From the NCBI GenBank assembly GCA_029851415.1, contig CM056744.1, positions 57,437,797 to 57,501,796 of the forward strand: DNA of 64,000 bases. Reading direction: 5' to 3'. A model generated the notes under the pieces. It ran no database searches and was not told the origin of the DNA. It worked only from the letters and a program-made list of their open reading frames with translations. Of this stretch, positions 25,290 to 37,230 are shown piece by piece (position 1 is the first letter of the stretch; each line of letters starts with the position of its first letter). The translations under genes were made by a program, and so were the position numbers. Source of the stretch: Eretmocerus hayati (Eukaryota > Arthropoda > Insecta > Hymenoptera > Aphelinidae).

Positions 25290-26820
25290 CTCTTCCCACA
25301 GCACACTGCAGACGTTACCTCCTGCGATCTCATGCTCTCCTAATACTCAGTATGCCCCTTCGCATCACGTTCTCATTGTTATTTATATTGTTATTCAAAA
25401 TTTCGCGATGGAACACATATTTAATACTATATAGAATGATCAGGATCGTGCAAAATTGAGATCAAACATTTTCAGATATTGAACGGGGGATCAACATCAA
25501 TCCCGATCGGTATCTTGCTGCAGGCGTTACCTCCGGCAATCTCATACTCTCCTAATACTTCGTTTTCCCTCAGGCATCGCGGTTTTGTTGATATTTATCA
25601 TGTTGTTCAATTTTTTTGTATCAAGACACTAAGTTTATGGTATATAGAACAATTGGGTCATATGAAAATTAAAATCGGAAATTTTGAGGTGTTGAAAGGG
25701 TTGAGTTGGGAATCAACTGTACACTCCTCAACAAGGTGAACTGCACTGACTGTGACCCGTTCGAGATCTACCGTCTAACTCGCACTTGCGGGATGACCCG
25801 TTAGATGCAAGAGAGACGAAAGATCTCGGACTACCGCTGACCGTCACCTTAGTGCAGTTCACATTGTTGGGGAGTTTACATAGTCAAGATCGCGTCGTCT
25901 ATTTGAGCATGCCACTGATCAGTCGAGAACGGAACCGCTTCATCGATTCTGATGCTGTAACCCACCTCATCCCCGCTCGTGTGAGTTTCTTGGAAATTCT
26001 TCCTTTTCAGGAACCAATGTCGGAGAGAGTAAACATATTTTATAGCGCACATTCCATTGTCTGGGAGTGTATAGTGATGGCATGATATCCGATAATTTTT
26101 ACTCAATTCTCATAACGGAGGACAACGTATTTCTCCCATATTGATAATCAGTCTAGAATCAGATATTATGTGATTGCCAATCAAATTTTGTATAGAGACC
26201 AAGAAAAGAAGAGCTCACTTCCGAGGAAGTATTTCTTCGATCCTTCTTTTTCTCCACTCCTTTTCACGTATATCTCTGAGGCACTCCTCAAATTATCATG
26301 TGAAATCCGTATGTAGCAACTAAAAGCGATGGAGCCTAAATTCCAAGGAATACCTCAGAATTCTTCCAAACATTTATTGTATTCCTGTTCTTGAAGGAGT
26401 AACATAGCCTATCCACACGGGGCTTTGAATAGGCATATCGTTGGTAAGAATGTGTTCTGGAGTGGAACAATGGCCAGTTCCTGGAGCTGAAATAGATTAC
26501 TGGATCTCCAGAAGCCTCGAATATCAACGAAGAAATCCATTTGAGACCCGAAGTAACTTCTTCAATCGCTCGAAATGGATTGATTCAAAATTCATCGAGA
26601 CAACTGTTGAATCATAAAATCGAACAAAACTCTTCATAATTGCATGGAAGTGAAGGGGTGTAAAGCATTTTGGCTATATCAAAGGTTCCTATATATGATC
26701 TTCATTACTCAAAAATGAAATAATGTCTTGGGCCAAGATGCAAGCTACTCTACATTGAAACGAACGGAAGAATAAGGAGGTTGTAGGTCTTTTCAAGGAT
26801 GAATGCAAAAGGAATGAAAA
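24327..26820. other. Intergenic stretch, no gene recognised
   Basis: AT-rich sequence with only short, unconvincing frames. It contains a (GA)n microsatellite at 25255-25288 and a diverged ~212-bp tandem duplication. A 12-bp inverted pair gtgaactgcact/agtgcagttcac (25,735 and 25,854) could fold into a ~130-bp hairpin. Confidence 0.5.
25306..25729. repeat. Diverged ~212-bp tandem duplication
   Basis: 'ctgcagacgttacctcc' at 25306 and 'ctgcaggcgttacctcc' at 25518 start two similar segments. Both continue with 'atctcat.ctctcctaatac' and then an AT-rich part of the same layout. The copies are clearly diverged. Confidence 0.6.
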
Positions 26821-28860
26821 AGGGTCAATTTTTGCATAAAATTGATCTAGAAATTTCTGGCGCCAATTCCTTGCATCGGGGTTGGGCTCGAACTTCTGCT
26901 TACCATTTCCAGAATATGACTTGAATGTTTCTGACTTGGCAGCATATCAAAATCCTACCTGGAAACTGCCATATAGCAATGTAAGCAGTGCTCAAAGGAC
27001 AGTTCGAGCTAATAGTAGATCTCAAAGCTGTCAGCACCAATTCCTAGACGTGGGATTGAGCTTAAAATCTTGTTGTCGAGGACGTAACACACCACAAATA
27101 TTCTCAACATGGCAGCAGAATCGCAAACTACCTCGAAACCGTGATTTTGGTGAAATTCTCACAGTTTGGCATTCGATTATGAACAAAAGTTGGTGTCCAG
27201 GATCCCAGCACGTATTCCACGACTCGGGATTGGGTTAGGAATTTGTTCATCCAAATCAAAATGTGATAGAATCTTCGCAACTTTGGCAGCAAGTCAAAAT
27301 CTCGTCAAAAATGAACCATCTTGAATCAGATTTGGACTGAATTAGGGTCAATTTTTGCATAAAATCGATCTAGAAATGTCTGGCACCAATTCCTTGCATC
27401 GAGGTTGGGCTTGAACTTCTTTTAATCATATCCAGAATATGACTAAACCGTTTCCGACTTGGCAGCATATCAATATCCTACCTAGAAATTCTCATATAGC
27501 GATGTTGGCAGTGCCCAAGGGACAGTTCGAGCTAATAATAGATCTCTAAGCTGTCAGCACCAATTCCTAGACATGGTATTGAGCTTAAAATCTTGTTGTC
27601 GAGGACGTAATACACTAAAAGTATTCTCAACATGGCAGCAGAATCGCAAACTACCTCAAAACCGTGATATTGGTGAAATTCTCACAGTTTGGCATTCGAT
27701 TATGAACGAAAGTTGGTGTCCAGGATCCCAGCACGTATTCCAAGACTCGGGATTGAGATAGAAAATTTGTTCATCCAGATCAAAATGTGATAGAATCTTC
27801 GCAAATTCGGCAGCAAGTCAAAATCAAGTCAAAAATGAATCATCTTCAATCAGATTCGTACCGAAATAGGGTCAATTTTTTTATAAAATTGATCTAGAAA
27901 TTTCTGGCGCCAATTCCTTGCATCGAGGTTGTGCTCGAACTTCTACTTACCATTTTCAGAATATGACTTGAATGTTTCTGACTTGGCAGCATATCAAAAT
28001 CCTACCTGGAAACTGCCATATAGCAATGTTAGCAGTGCTCAAAGGACAGTTCGAGCTAATAGTAGATCTCAAAGCTGTCAGCAGCAATTTCTAGACGTGG
28101 GATTGAGCTTAAAACCTTGTTGTCGAGGACGTAATACACCGCATATATTCTCAACATGGCAGCAGAACCGCAAACTACCTCGGAACCGTGATTTTGGTGA
28201 AATTCTCACAGTTTGGCATTCGATTATGAACGAAAGTTGGTGTCCAGGATCCCAGCACGTATTCCAAGACTCGGGATTGAGATAGAAAATTTGTTCATCC
28301 AGATCAAAATGTGATAGAATCTTCGCAAATTCGGCAGCAAGTCAAAATCTCGTCAAAAATGAATCATCTTCAATCAGATTCGTACCGAAATAGGGTCAAT
28401 TTTTCCATAAAATCGATCTAGAAATTTCTGGCACCAATTCCTTGCATCGGGGTTAGGCTTAAACTCCTGTTAACCATATCCAGAATATGACTAAACCGTT
28501 TCCGACTTGGCAGCATATCAATATCCTACCTAGAAATTCTCATATAGCGATGTTGGCAGTGCCCAAGGGACAGTTCGAGCTAATAATAGATCTCTAAGCT
28601 GTCAGCACCAATTCCTAGACGTGAGATTGAGCTTAAAATCTTGTCAGTCAAGGGCGTGATACACCACAAGTATTCTCAACATGGCAGCAGAACCGCAAAC
28701 TACCTCAAAACCGTGTTTTTGGTGAAATTCCTACATTTTGGTGCTCAATTATGACCAAAATTTAGCCTCAGAGATCCCAGCACTTGTTCCCGGACCCGGG
28801 GTTGGGCTGAGACTCCAGGTATGCCAGCAAAGAATGTCTATCAAGTGTTCCCAGGTGGCA
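26821..28860. repeat. Nested tandem array: ~175-bp monomer, 524-bp trimer, 1048-bp dimer
   Basis: 'agggtcaattttt' recurs at 26821, 27344, 27868 and 28392 (spacing 523-524 bp). Units 1 and 3 share variants (ggcgccaattcc, gactTGaatg) and units 2 and 4 share others (ggcaccaattcc, gactAAaccg), giving a 1048-bp super-unit. Inside each unit, diverged phrases of the form 'ccaattcc...gggattg' recur at ~172-179 bp (26867, 27039, 27211, 27390). Frames of 118 codons repeat with the array and are not genes. Confidence 0.85.
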
Positions 28861-29271
28861 GTAGGACTCATGCCCCGGATACCCCATGTTCATTTTTCGG
28901 TAAGATCCGTGTTAATTTTCTTTCCTTCAATTCAACTCCTCCCCCCTCCACCCTATCGCATTTGAGTGAAAAACAGATAGGCACATCTTGTAGCTTAGGA
29001 AATTACAAAGAAAATCCATTTTGTTTCATCTCGATAGCTCATGAATTCGAGTGGAGCGGATTATCCGGCACTCTTGAGTCCCCACAAGTATAGTGCGCTG
29101 CCCCATACTTTGACGTATCCTGGTGCCGTCAGGAACGTCATCACCGCGACCTAGTGACCTCCCCGTAACTGTGTTACGCACTCTGGTTTTTTTGTCATAT
29201 TCGTGTGAACATACTATATGACATTTTACTCAATCTCAACCTCATCAACCACATCCTTGACCTCAACTCCC

Positions 29272-29738
29272 TCAACGTCCATGTTGTGCCAAAAGTGACC
29301 AGTGACAAGGAGTCCAAGGGAATGTTACCAACGATCCCTTGCCCGATCCCGCTTTGTCACAAGGAGCATTGTCTGATTGTACTACATTGGGTACACCCAG
29401 TCTAGATATGTACGACTCTAGAGCCAATATTACCGACTCAGAGGTTTCATCATTCAGCAATCCAACTCCAATTTATTCCAAGTGATAGTATATAACAATG
29501 ATATGAGGCTTTCTATCCAAATGAAATGAGTCTACCCCTATCTTTTCCAGCACGAATTCCGTATCTCAATTGGAATCAAGCTTTCTTTGGTGTCCTGCCT
29601 TTGAAATTTGGCGCACTTATCGCATTCGGCGATCTTATTCTCCATGTTCCGCGTGATACCTGGCCAGAATGCGATCTTTCGGGCTTTCATTCTTGTCTCT
29701 CCTATGCCCATATCGACGCCTCTTATGAAGATAAACAC
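29272..29738 (-). pseudogene. Ty3/gypsy-like integrase fragment (left copy)
   Basis: Read on the minus strand, 29,738-29,540 encodes RARK-like sequence with FWPGITRNMENKIAECDKC, the second half of the HHCC zinc-binding domain of retroviral-type integrases. Further on, 29,460-29,310 encodes SYISRLGVPNVVQSDNAPCD, the second catalytic aspartate region of the DDE core (G-P..V.SDN). Frames differ between the two parts, and the core ends in unrelated sequence. The N-terminal half of the zinc domain lies beyond the foldback insertion, near 30,700. It is a decayed fragment with no function expected. Confidence 0.75.
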
Positions 29739-30681
29739 CTCTTTTCTTGTGACTGACGAAGATTAACGTTCATTCGTTGTGAACACGAAGATTAACGGAT
29801 TCTCCTTAGGTCCGCGAAAACTAACACTTACTCCTTAGGGACACGAAGATCAACGCATTCTCGTTAAGTCCACGAAGACTAACACTTACTCCTTAGGGGC
29901 ACGAAGACTAACACTTACTCCTTAGGGCCACGAAGACTAACACTTACTGCTCAACGGCCCATGAAACTAGCACTTCCTCTTGAACGGTATGGAGACTATA
30001 ACACACTTGCACACGTTCTTGTTCAAAGGGACGGAGACCATGTATTTCGTCTTAAGGCCACGAAAAAAAACACATTCTCTTTAGCGGCACAAAAATTAAT
30101 GCATCGGTAGACTTCATTCATGGAGGGACGGAGACAATAAGTATTTCGTCTTAAGCCCACGAAAAGTAACACATTTTCCTATACGCCACGAAGACTAACA
30201 CATTCTTCTCGATAGAATGAAAAACAACACATTCTCTTTGACGTGACGATGAACGGTAAGTGATTGTGTTAGCCTTCGTTCCGCTAAGAAGAATGTGTTA
30301 CTTTTCGTGGGCTTAAGACGAAGTACTTATAATCTCCGTCCCTTCAAGAATGGAGTCTACGAATGTGCTAATTTTCGTGCCGCTAAGGAGAATGTGTTAC
30401 TTTTCGTGGCCTTAAGACGGAATACTTATAGTCTTCGTCCCTTCAAGAAAAAAATACGTGAATGTGTTAATCTTCATGCAGTTTGAGGAGTAAGTGTTAC
30501 TCTTCGTGGCCTTAAGTAGTAAGAGATGATCTTCGTGGCGCTGAGGCGTAAGTGTTGATCTTCGTGGCGTAAACAGTAAGTGTTAATCCTCGTGGCCATA
30601 ACAAAGCAAATGCTAATCTTCGGCTACCGTGTTTTTCTTCGTGGGCGTTAGCGGATGTGTTTATCTTCGTAAAAGGCGTCG
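29714..30681. mobile_element. Foldback element made of inverted 29-bp minisatellites
   Basis: The ends are inverted repeats (CGACGCCTCTTATGAAG / CTTCGTAAAAGGCGTCG), flanked by ATAT at 29710-29713 and 30682-30685. The left half is built of ~29-bp units 'cacgaagactaacacttac', and the right half is the same unit inverted, meeting near 30,245. The opposite arm of the duplication has the uninterrupted site (ATAT once, 47820-47823), which proves insertion and gives a 4-bp target duplication. There is no coding capacity. Confidence 0.85.
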
Positions 30682-31490
30682 ATATGATCGTGGTGCAATT
30701 TCCCAAGAACCTCTTCCCTTCAACTGTTTAGTTCAATTACTCTGTCGTCTTCATATGAGAGGCCTCCATATTCAAAAACATGAGTCTAATATGTGTGGAA
30801 TACTTCGCATATGTCCGGCACATCTTTGGCTCCAACTGGGCATTTGTTCCGGGTTGATTCTTGAAATTATGCATTTGTTCATCTGTTCCCGTTTCTTCTA
30901 TGTACCTCTGTTTCGTTTTATCATTCATGTTTCCTGCTTATACCACATTTGAAATCTGAACATTTGAACCGTTACTCTTTCCTGCTCGCTCTCAGTGTGC
31001 TGTTGATGAAGTATCTACTATGAAAAGTTCTTCACCCGGTTATATTGCACTTCCAGATCATATCTTCGAAATCGCATGTGCATTTTTTGCAATCGGATTG
31101 ATATGTCACTCAAGTTTCCACTAAATATTGGAATCAATGGCTTGTGATCGCTTTCTACTGTCGATTCACCTCCCACTATGTACTGACTGAATCCTTCACA
31201 CGCGAAAACGATTGCGTACATTTCTTTTCCAATCTGTGCCCAGTCTCCCTGACATTGAGTGAATGATGCCGACGCAAATGCTACTGGTGGGTTATTTTGC
31301 AAAACAGGACCGCGCCTCCTCCTGTGCTGCTCGCATCTGCGCTCAATTTACACTCCAGATTTGCATCATTATATTGCAACACAGGCGCTACTGATAGAAA
31401 CTCTTTGATTTCCGTAAAAATTCCATCATGAACCTCTGTCTATTCGAACTTTGTGTCTTTCTCCACTAGCTCTCTGAGCGGAACTGTCAG
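30682..31490 (-). pseudogene. Ty3/gypsy-like RNase H and start of integrase (left copy)
   Basis: Minus strand. 31,490-31,300 reads PLRELVEKDTKFE, then a stop, then a stretch ending LSADASSTGGGAVL, typical of the end of reverse transcriptase and the start of the RNase H domain. 31,302-31,018 continues with VAFASASFTQCQGDWAQIGK and ESDHKPLIPIF, the conserved TDHKPL-type motif. 30,780-30,690 encodes EEVLGKLHHDH, the histidine part of the integrase zinc domain. The rest of pol and any LTRs are not seen. At 31,490 the coding similarity stops abruptly at unrelated sequence. Confidence 0.75.
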
Positions 31491-32370
31491 TACCGACTGA
31501 CAGTTCCTTAGATCCCAAGGTCACCCTCATTTTTCACTACGCCCTGGAACCACTCTGAAAAACGCTAAAAATCGAGGTTCCTGCGATCAATTCGTGTTCT
31601 GACGCATCTCAATGAATCATGTCGGAATTTTCTTGACATGTTTTTGAAACATTGGCAAATAGAGGAATGGTATCGCCGTGCCAAGACTTTCTCATTAAGG
31701 CCCCTAAAAAGATTTTTCTAAGTTAAAATCAATTCTTCTCATAGAAATTGACCGGGAAGAGTGAAAATCTTGTTTCCACATGTTTTTTAGAAAACTTTAC
31801 ATCAGAATTCAGTATTTTGAGCCGTTCCACCAAACAATGAAAAGTGGTCAAAATTGCCTAAAAATATTTCCAAAGCAAGTTCCGATTCAGTAATCAGCAT
31901 CTCTTGCGCATGCGCTACGATCTACGTTCTGGAAAATATTTACAATCGATAGCTTGTATAATTCACTCCAAGATGACCTCTTGCTACAGTCAGTTGAATG
32001 CACTAGAACCCGAATTACAGCTATTTTTAGGAGGGGAAAATCTAAGGTGCCAAATCCGTGAGCCACCGCACAGTGCGGGAAAACGGGTGGTTAAGGGCAT
32101 AGAAAACCTTCACTCGAGAACGAGATTGGACAGGGACTTGCAATAGCGCATATTGATGGTTGGGACATGGAGAATCGGGATCCTCTTCCCTTGGACAGCT
32201 TGCGAGACACGCGGGGACACGGAAGAGCCTGTAGTGCGCTAAATCACCCGGGGAGCTGCAAAAAACGCCCCATAACTTAACTGGGATACAAAATTCACTA
32301 TTGTCATGGATAGGCAAACTTCACGTATTTTCAACGAGGAATCCGATGGTGACCTCCATATTCAAATCCG

Positions 32371-32616
32371 CGAGTACGACTGTGCGTGGGAATGTAAACG
32401 AACGCTACTTCAACGAATTCTCGATTCTGATGTCACTCCCACCACACCTATTGCATGAGGATATAGGATGCTATAATATACGCAGCATATCATTCGTCAT
32501 GCGTTGATGGATTTTTCTCTGTCTCGAGATCTATCCTGGTGATACTACCGTGAGAGGAATTCTTACATGGAATTCCGCTAGCTCAAACAGGCTCTCTTCC
32601 TCTTTGTGGCCTCCTC

Positions 32617-32658
<42 letters not shown>

Positions 32659-34204
32659 CCTCTCTTTCTCTTTCCCTCCCGTCCCCCTTTATTCTCATTA
32701 TCTCTTCCGAAGAACGAGAATATACCTAACATGCCACCCTCCGCCCATCACGACTTTTTCCCGTGAACTCTGGCCTATTGTAATATTTTTGAACGTACTT
32801 CAGTCCATCGCAAAGCTTGTTTCCAGACCTACCAAATAAGATGAAAAGGAGACAACTCTGAACAACCAGAGCTAAGCTATCTGAGTTTGTCAAGGAGAGA
32901 AATTGTTAGTATATTCGCAAGAATATGTACTCAACATACCTTAATTGTGAGCAAGAGTCTTGCAACTTCCGGGATGGAGGATTTAACGTGTTCTGTGAGA
33001 GTTTTGTGGAATCGCGATATCTCCGCTTCTAGATACCCAGATGGACTGTTCCAGAGTTCGTGTTACCAGTTCCTGACAAATTTTCCATATAATCCTCGAG
33101 TTTCTCATGAATTTGTGACGAATAGAGGAAAACGTCAAGTACGAAGAATACGGGCTAGTTGGGTACACCCTCAACGTCTTACAACTGGTATCTGTATTTG
33201 ATAAATCGACCCGGACCCGGGGTTCGAGACTGTAGATGGAGGTTCTTGAAGATCTGAGAAAGGCAAATTGAATTTGTGAATGGAACCTAACATCAGACGG
33301 ACGAAGAATTGTTGGCAGAGTTTTTACTGATGACGATATCTCGATTGTGCAAACACGGATCCAACAGTATTCCCATATTCCGCCTGTTGAAATGTATCGA
33401 GGGAATATTTGTTCCTATTGAGTGAGGTACATATATCGTTCGTTCTCTTCAAATTTCGCAGTTTTCCTTGAAAAGGGGGTGGGTTACCTATTGTGACTAA
33501 CTGGAGGCTCACAAGTGACATGACACGTGTATAATTCTAAAAGTTTGCTGTGATTCATAATTCATTCTGAGCGAAAATATCAACCGTTCCACTCATGAAT
33601 AATAATCGGTGGAGATAGAATTAGTGTAGATACTTCGCTCACGGAGATTGTCGTGATATCCCGACAACCCTATGTTCGGTTCATGATAAGTTAGTCGTAT
33701 CGTTTGAGAGCAAAGTTGATGCTATCTGGGATGGAACAACCGTTCGAACGTGACGCAGCCCTGATGAGTGATTTCGAGGAAATTTCATAATTATATATTC
33801 GACGTAAAATTTTACGCTCTTTCCAATGCCGATGTTGGGATGGTGATGAAATCCTGAGAAAGCTGGAATGACCCCGAGTTCGAATTTTGGGGTTGTAACG
33901 ATACAACAAGAAGATTCAATCTTAAGGTTGGATCCAAGGTCACCATGAGATTTCACGTTGAAAATGCGTCAAGTTTGCCTATCCATGACAATAGTGAATT
34001 TTGCATCCCAATCGAGTTATTAAGCGTTTTTGGGCTGAAGCTGGTCCGAGCGTCATTGAACCTAGTGGCGACCTCTGGACATGATTTTGACAAATTGTCA
34101 GAATACATATTTCGATGTAAAATTTTGCGCTCTTCCCAATGCCGATGTCGAAATGATGATATAACCTTGTACAAGTCGAAACCACCTCGGTATGACCTTG
34201 AAAT
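32371..34204. other. Spacer between inverted arms
   Basis: No gene is recognised. It contains a (CT)n microsatellite at about 32,617-32,656 and sequence resembling other non-coding repeats here. The segment around 33,930-34,040 is a diverged direct copy of 34,222-34,330 (shared 'gtttgcctatccatgaca'). Confidence 0.5.
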
Positions 34205-35101
34205 CTGACTTCGGAGTCAAATTGAAGGTCACCATCGGATTCCTCGTTGAAAATGCGTGAAGTTTGCCTATCCATGACAGTAGTGAATTTTGTATCCCAG
34301 TTAAGTTATGTGGCGTTTTTTGCAGCCCCCCGGATGATTTGGCGCACTACAGGCTCTCCCGTGTCCTCGCGTGTCTCGCAAGCTCCCCAAGGGAAGAGGA
34401 TCCCAATTCTCCATGTCCCGACCATCAATATGCGCTATTGCAAGTCCCTGTCCAATCTCGTTCTCAAGTGAAGGTTTTCTATGACCTTCAACCACCCGTT
34501 TTCCCGCACTGTGCGGCGGCTCACAGATTTGGCACCTTAGATTTTTCCCCTCCTAAAAATAGCTGTGATTCGGGTTCTAGTGCATTCAACTGACTGTAGC
34601 AAGAGGTCATCTTGGAGTGAATTATACAAGCTATCGATTGTGAATATTCTCCAGAACGTAGATCGTTGCGCATGCGCAGGAGATGCTGATTACTGAATAG
34701 GAATTTGCTTTGGGAATATTTTTAGGACTTTTTGACCACTTTTTATTGCTTGGGAACGGCTCAAAATACTGAATTTTGATGTAGAATTTCCTAACAAACA
34801 TGTGGAAACAAGAATTTCCACTCTTCCCGGTCAATTTCTATGAGAAAAATTGATTTTTAACTTGAAAAAATCTTCATAGGGGCCTTAATGAGAAAGTCTT
34901 GACACGCAGATACGGCTTCTCTATTTGCCAATGTTTCAAAAACATGTCAAGAAAATTCCGACATGATTCATTGAGATGCGTCAGAACATGAATTGATCGC
35001 AGGAACCTCGATTTTTAGCGTTTTTCGGAGTGGCTCCAGGGCGTAGTGAAAAATGAGGGTGACCTTGGGATCTAAGGAACTGTCAGTCGGTACTGACAGT
35101 T

Positions 35102-35563
35102 CCGCTCAGAGAGCTAGTGGAGAAAGACACAAAGTTCGAATAGACAGAGGTTCATGATGGAATTTTTACGGAAATCAAAGAGTTCCTATCAGTAGCGCCT
35201 GTGTTGCAATATGATGATGGTAATCTGGAGTGTAAATTGAGCGCAGATGCGAGCAGCACAGGAGGAGGCGCGGTCCTGTTGCAAAATAACGCACCAGTAG
35301 CATTTGCGTCGGCATCATTCACTCAATGTCAGGGAGACTGGGCACAGATTGGAAAAGAAATGTACGCAATTGTTTTCGCGTGTGAAGGATTTAGTCAGTA
35401 CATAGTGGGAGCAAAATCGACAGTGGAAAGCGATCACAAGCCATTGATTCCAATATTTGGTGGTAACTTGAGTGACATATCAATTCGATTGCAAAAAATG
35501 CGCATGCGACTTCGAAGATATGATCTGAAAGTGCAATATAACCGTGTGAAGAACTTTTCATAG
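35102..35563 (+). pseudogene. Ty3/gypsy-like RNase H fragment (right copy)
   Basis: The same coding stretch as the left copy, on the plus strand: PLRELVEKDTKFE, then a stop, then LSADASSTGGGAVLLQNN, WAQIGKEMYAIVFACEGF, ESDHKPLIPIFGG and QKMRMRLRRYD. The residue pattern DAS..GGGAVL..(N/Q)..PVAFAS and SDHKPL is characteristic of gypsy-type pol. A stop shortly after the NRVKNF stretch (35,561) ends it. The frame from 35,201 is intact for ~120 codons, slightly better preserved than the left copy. Confidence 0.75.
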
Positions 35564-35786
35564 TAGATACTTCATCAACAGCACACTGAGAGCGAGCAGG
35601 AGAGAGTAACGGTTCAAATATTCAGATTTCGAATGTGGTATAAGCAGGACACATGAATGATAAAACGAAACAGAGATACATAGAAGAAACGGAAACAGAT
35701 GAACAAATGCAAAAATTTCGTGAATTAACCCGGAACAAATGCCCAGTTGGAGCCAAAGATGTGCCGGACATATGCGAAGTATTTCA

Positions 35787-35792
35787 CATATC
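35787..35792. other. Left 6-bp target-site duplication CATATC
   Basis: CATATC occurs immediately outside the left TIR and again at 47712-47717 outside the right TIR. The paralogous empty site in the left arm (near 30,785-30,795, minus strand) carries one similar copy, CATATT. Confidence 0.85.
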
Positions 35793-36624
35793 AGTAGGTA
35801 TTCTATGAGCGTTCTAGCTCACCCGATCGAGAACTCTCAGAGAGTTCTAACTCACCTGATTTAGAACTCTCAACAAGTTCTAATGCAGGTGAGCTAGAAC
35901 TATCTGAGAGTTCTGAAAGAATGCTATAACGCTCAGAGAGTTCTAACCCACGTGAGTTGAAACGCACATATACTTCCTGATACAAGTTGCATCAGAACGC
36001 TCAAAGAATACCAATGCATCGGAACTCTCATCATAGCCTTCGTTGCATTTGAAGTCTCAAAGAGTTCATATTCTGGTGAGTAAACAGAGTTTCAATGTGA
36101 CATACATCAAATAGTTTTGTGCTATTCAAAGTTTCATGAAGCCGTGTGAGAGATTTGAATTGTAGTGGAAAATGCGACAATCCCCCTCGTCGTCGATCGC
36201 TGCTCGAAGAGAGGGAAGCAAAGCAGGGAAAGAACGAGCGCTGCGGACAGCTGCTAGCGCTAACAGCTGCACAGTTGCTATACAGCAGCAGACGGATTGA
36301 CAAAAATTTACTTGCGTGGAGCTCTCCTCGAGTGCGTCTCCGAAGGAGGTTAGCTCGTCCTCGAGGAACACTCGAGGACGATGCTTTCGCTGCCGTATGC
36401 TGTAGTATTAAAAATTTTGCGAGAAAGATCCGTATCGGTGTGCAAGAGCCTTCGAGAAAGATGTGCATCGCAAGTGGCTTGAATAGACGTTTGAGTCAAG
36501 TTTTGTGCAGCAGCAGTAAATCTTTCAGTGTTGAATGGTGTAACAGTCAATTTCTTTCAGTGTGGAGAGTTGCGCGATCTGTCAAGGGACGTAACGTTGA
36601 CGATAAGTCGCCACCATTCCGCAC

Positions 36625-36934
36625 GAACGTTCTCGAAGCGACGGCACAGTGAATTCGTACTTTTAACTTGTCACAGTTTGATTTGCCGCAAAAACGCGAC
36701 TCGCCGTTTTCTGGATACCAATCGCAGTTTTTAAAGGTCAATGAACCCGCTTTTGCCGTTCGAGAATGTTCGCGTGGTGGATATTGAGTGCTCGATCGTC
36801 GCCGTCGTTGTCGAACGTTCTCGAAGAGAATCTTCACGCACTGTGAATACTGCTTTTCCGTCGTTGCCGAACGTTCGCGAATAGAATCTTAGCGCTGTTA
36901 ATACTGAATCGTCGTCGTCGCGAACGTTCTTGAA
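36625..36934 (+). promoter_or_regulatory. Array of five perfect heat-shock-element-like sites (left TIR)
   Basis: Three-box sites in strict 5-bp phase: GAACGTTCTCGAA at 36625-36637; TTCGAGAATGTTC at 36759-36771; GAACGTTCTCGAA at 36813-36825; GAACGTTCGCGAA at 36869-36881; GAACGTTCTTGAA at 36922-36934. The last four start 53-56 bp apart. The pattern nGAAnnTTCnnGAAn is the established binding site of heat shock factor. The array ends ~100 bp upstream of the first TATA box. HSF binding is inferred. Confidence 0.65.
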
Positions 36935-37031
36935 GCGGCTTCAAGTAGCGAAGATTGTTCTTGGTGTGAGCAGTTGATAGATTTTGGAAGACGACGAAGG
37001 TTCTAGTCAGTGCAGGTGTCTACTGTGAGGT

Positions 37032-37150
37032 TATAAAAGGCCATCGTCTGTAGCAAAGGGCAATCATCCCTAATCGAGCTCCGCACCAGGCTTCATCATC
37101 CACGCAGTTCAATTATAAAAGGACCTCGTTGCTTGCAGAGGATCGTCAGT
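37032..37150 (+). promoter_or_regulatory. Inward-facing core promoters in the left TIR
   Basis: TATAAA at 37114-37119 precedes the initiator TCAGT (A at 37148) by 34 bp. A second TATAAAA at 37032 has a weaker TCATCC about 30 bp downstream (37,062). Direction is into the element. The downstream pair is conserved in the right TIR (46475-46470 and A at 46441), while the upstream TATA is mutated there (ttcataa). Confidence 0.6.
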
Positions 37151-37230
37151 TCCCATCTTGCTTTTGGATAGCCCATGCCCCTAGGTGCTCACTTCCTTGG
37201 TGAAGGTGCACGACGACTTCTTCATTAGAG
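37148..37230 (+). other. Putative 83-nt leader exon with 17-codon uORF (left TIR)
   Basis: The leader runs from the predicted start to the donor ATTAGAG|GTGAGC at 37231. An ATG at 37175 opens a 17-codon frame that stops at 37226-37228, two bases before the splice site. The right TIR has the mirror copy with the same length and frame. Splicing partners on this side are unproven; gene C on the plus strand is the candidate. Confidence 0.5.

Larger units (their letters stand above)
29093..32370. repeat. Left arm of inverted duplication
   Basis: The arm matches, in reverse complement, 34205-48418 after removal of that arm's 11.9-kb insertion. The outer boundary is at 'gctgccccatactttgacg' (29,098; mate near 48,418). 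The inner boundary is at 'aatccgatggtgacc' (32,340; mate near 34,235). The arm contains a gypsy-like RNase H/integrase fragment and ~0.9 kb of unrelated sequence (31,490-32,370), so what is duplicated is a composite segment and not one intact element. Confidence 0.8.

Noticed and set aside
26882..28285. 118-codon frames in the 524-bp repeat
   Set aside because: They are identical by repetition, interrupted in alternate units, and have no recognisable protein pattern.
34264..34593. Conserved frame starting MPIHDSSEF, also in the inverted arm at 32,317
   Set aside because: Both copies come from the inverted duplication, and they lose similarity in frame towards the end. A third copy at 33,945 diverges without keeping the frame.
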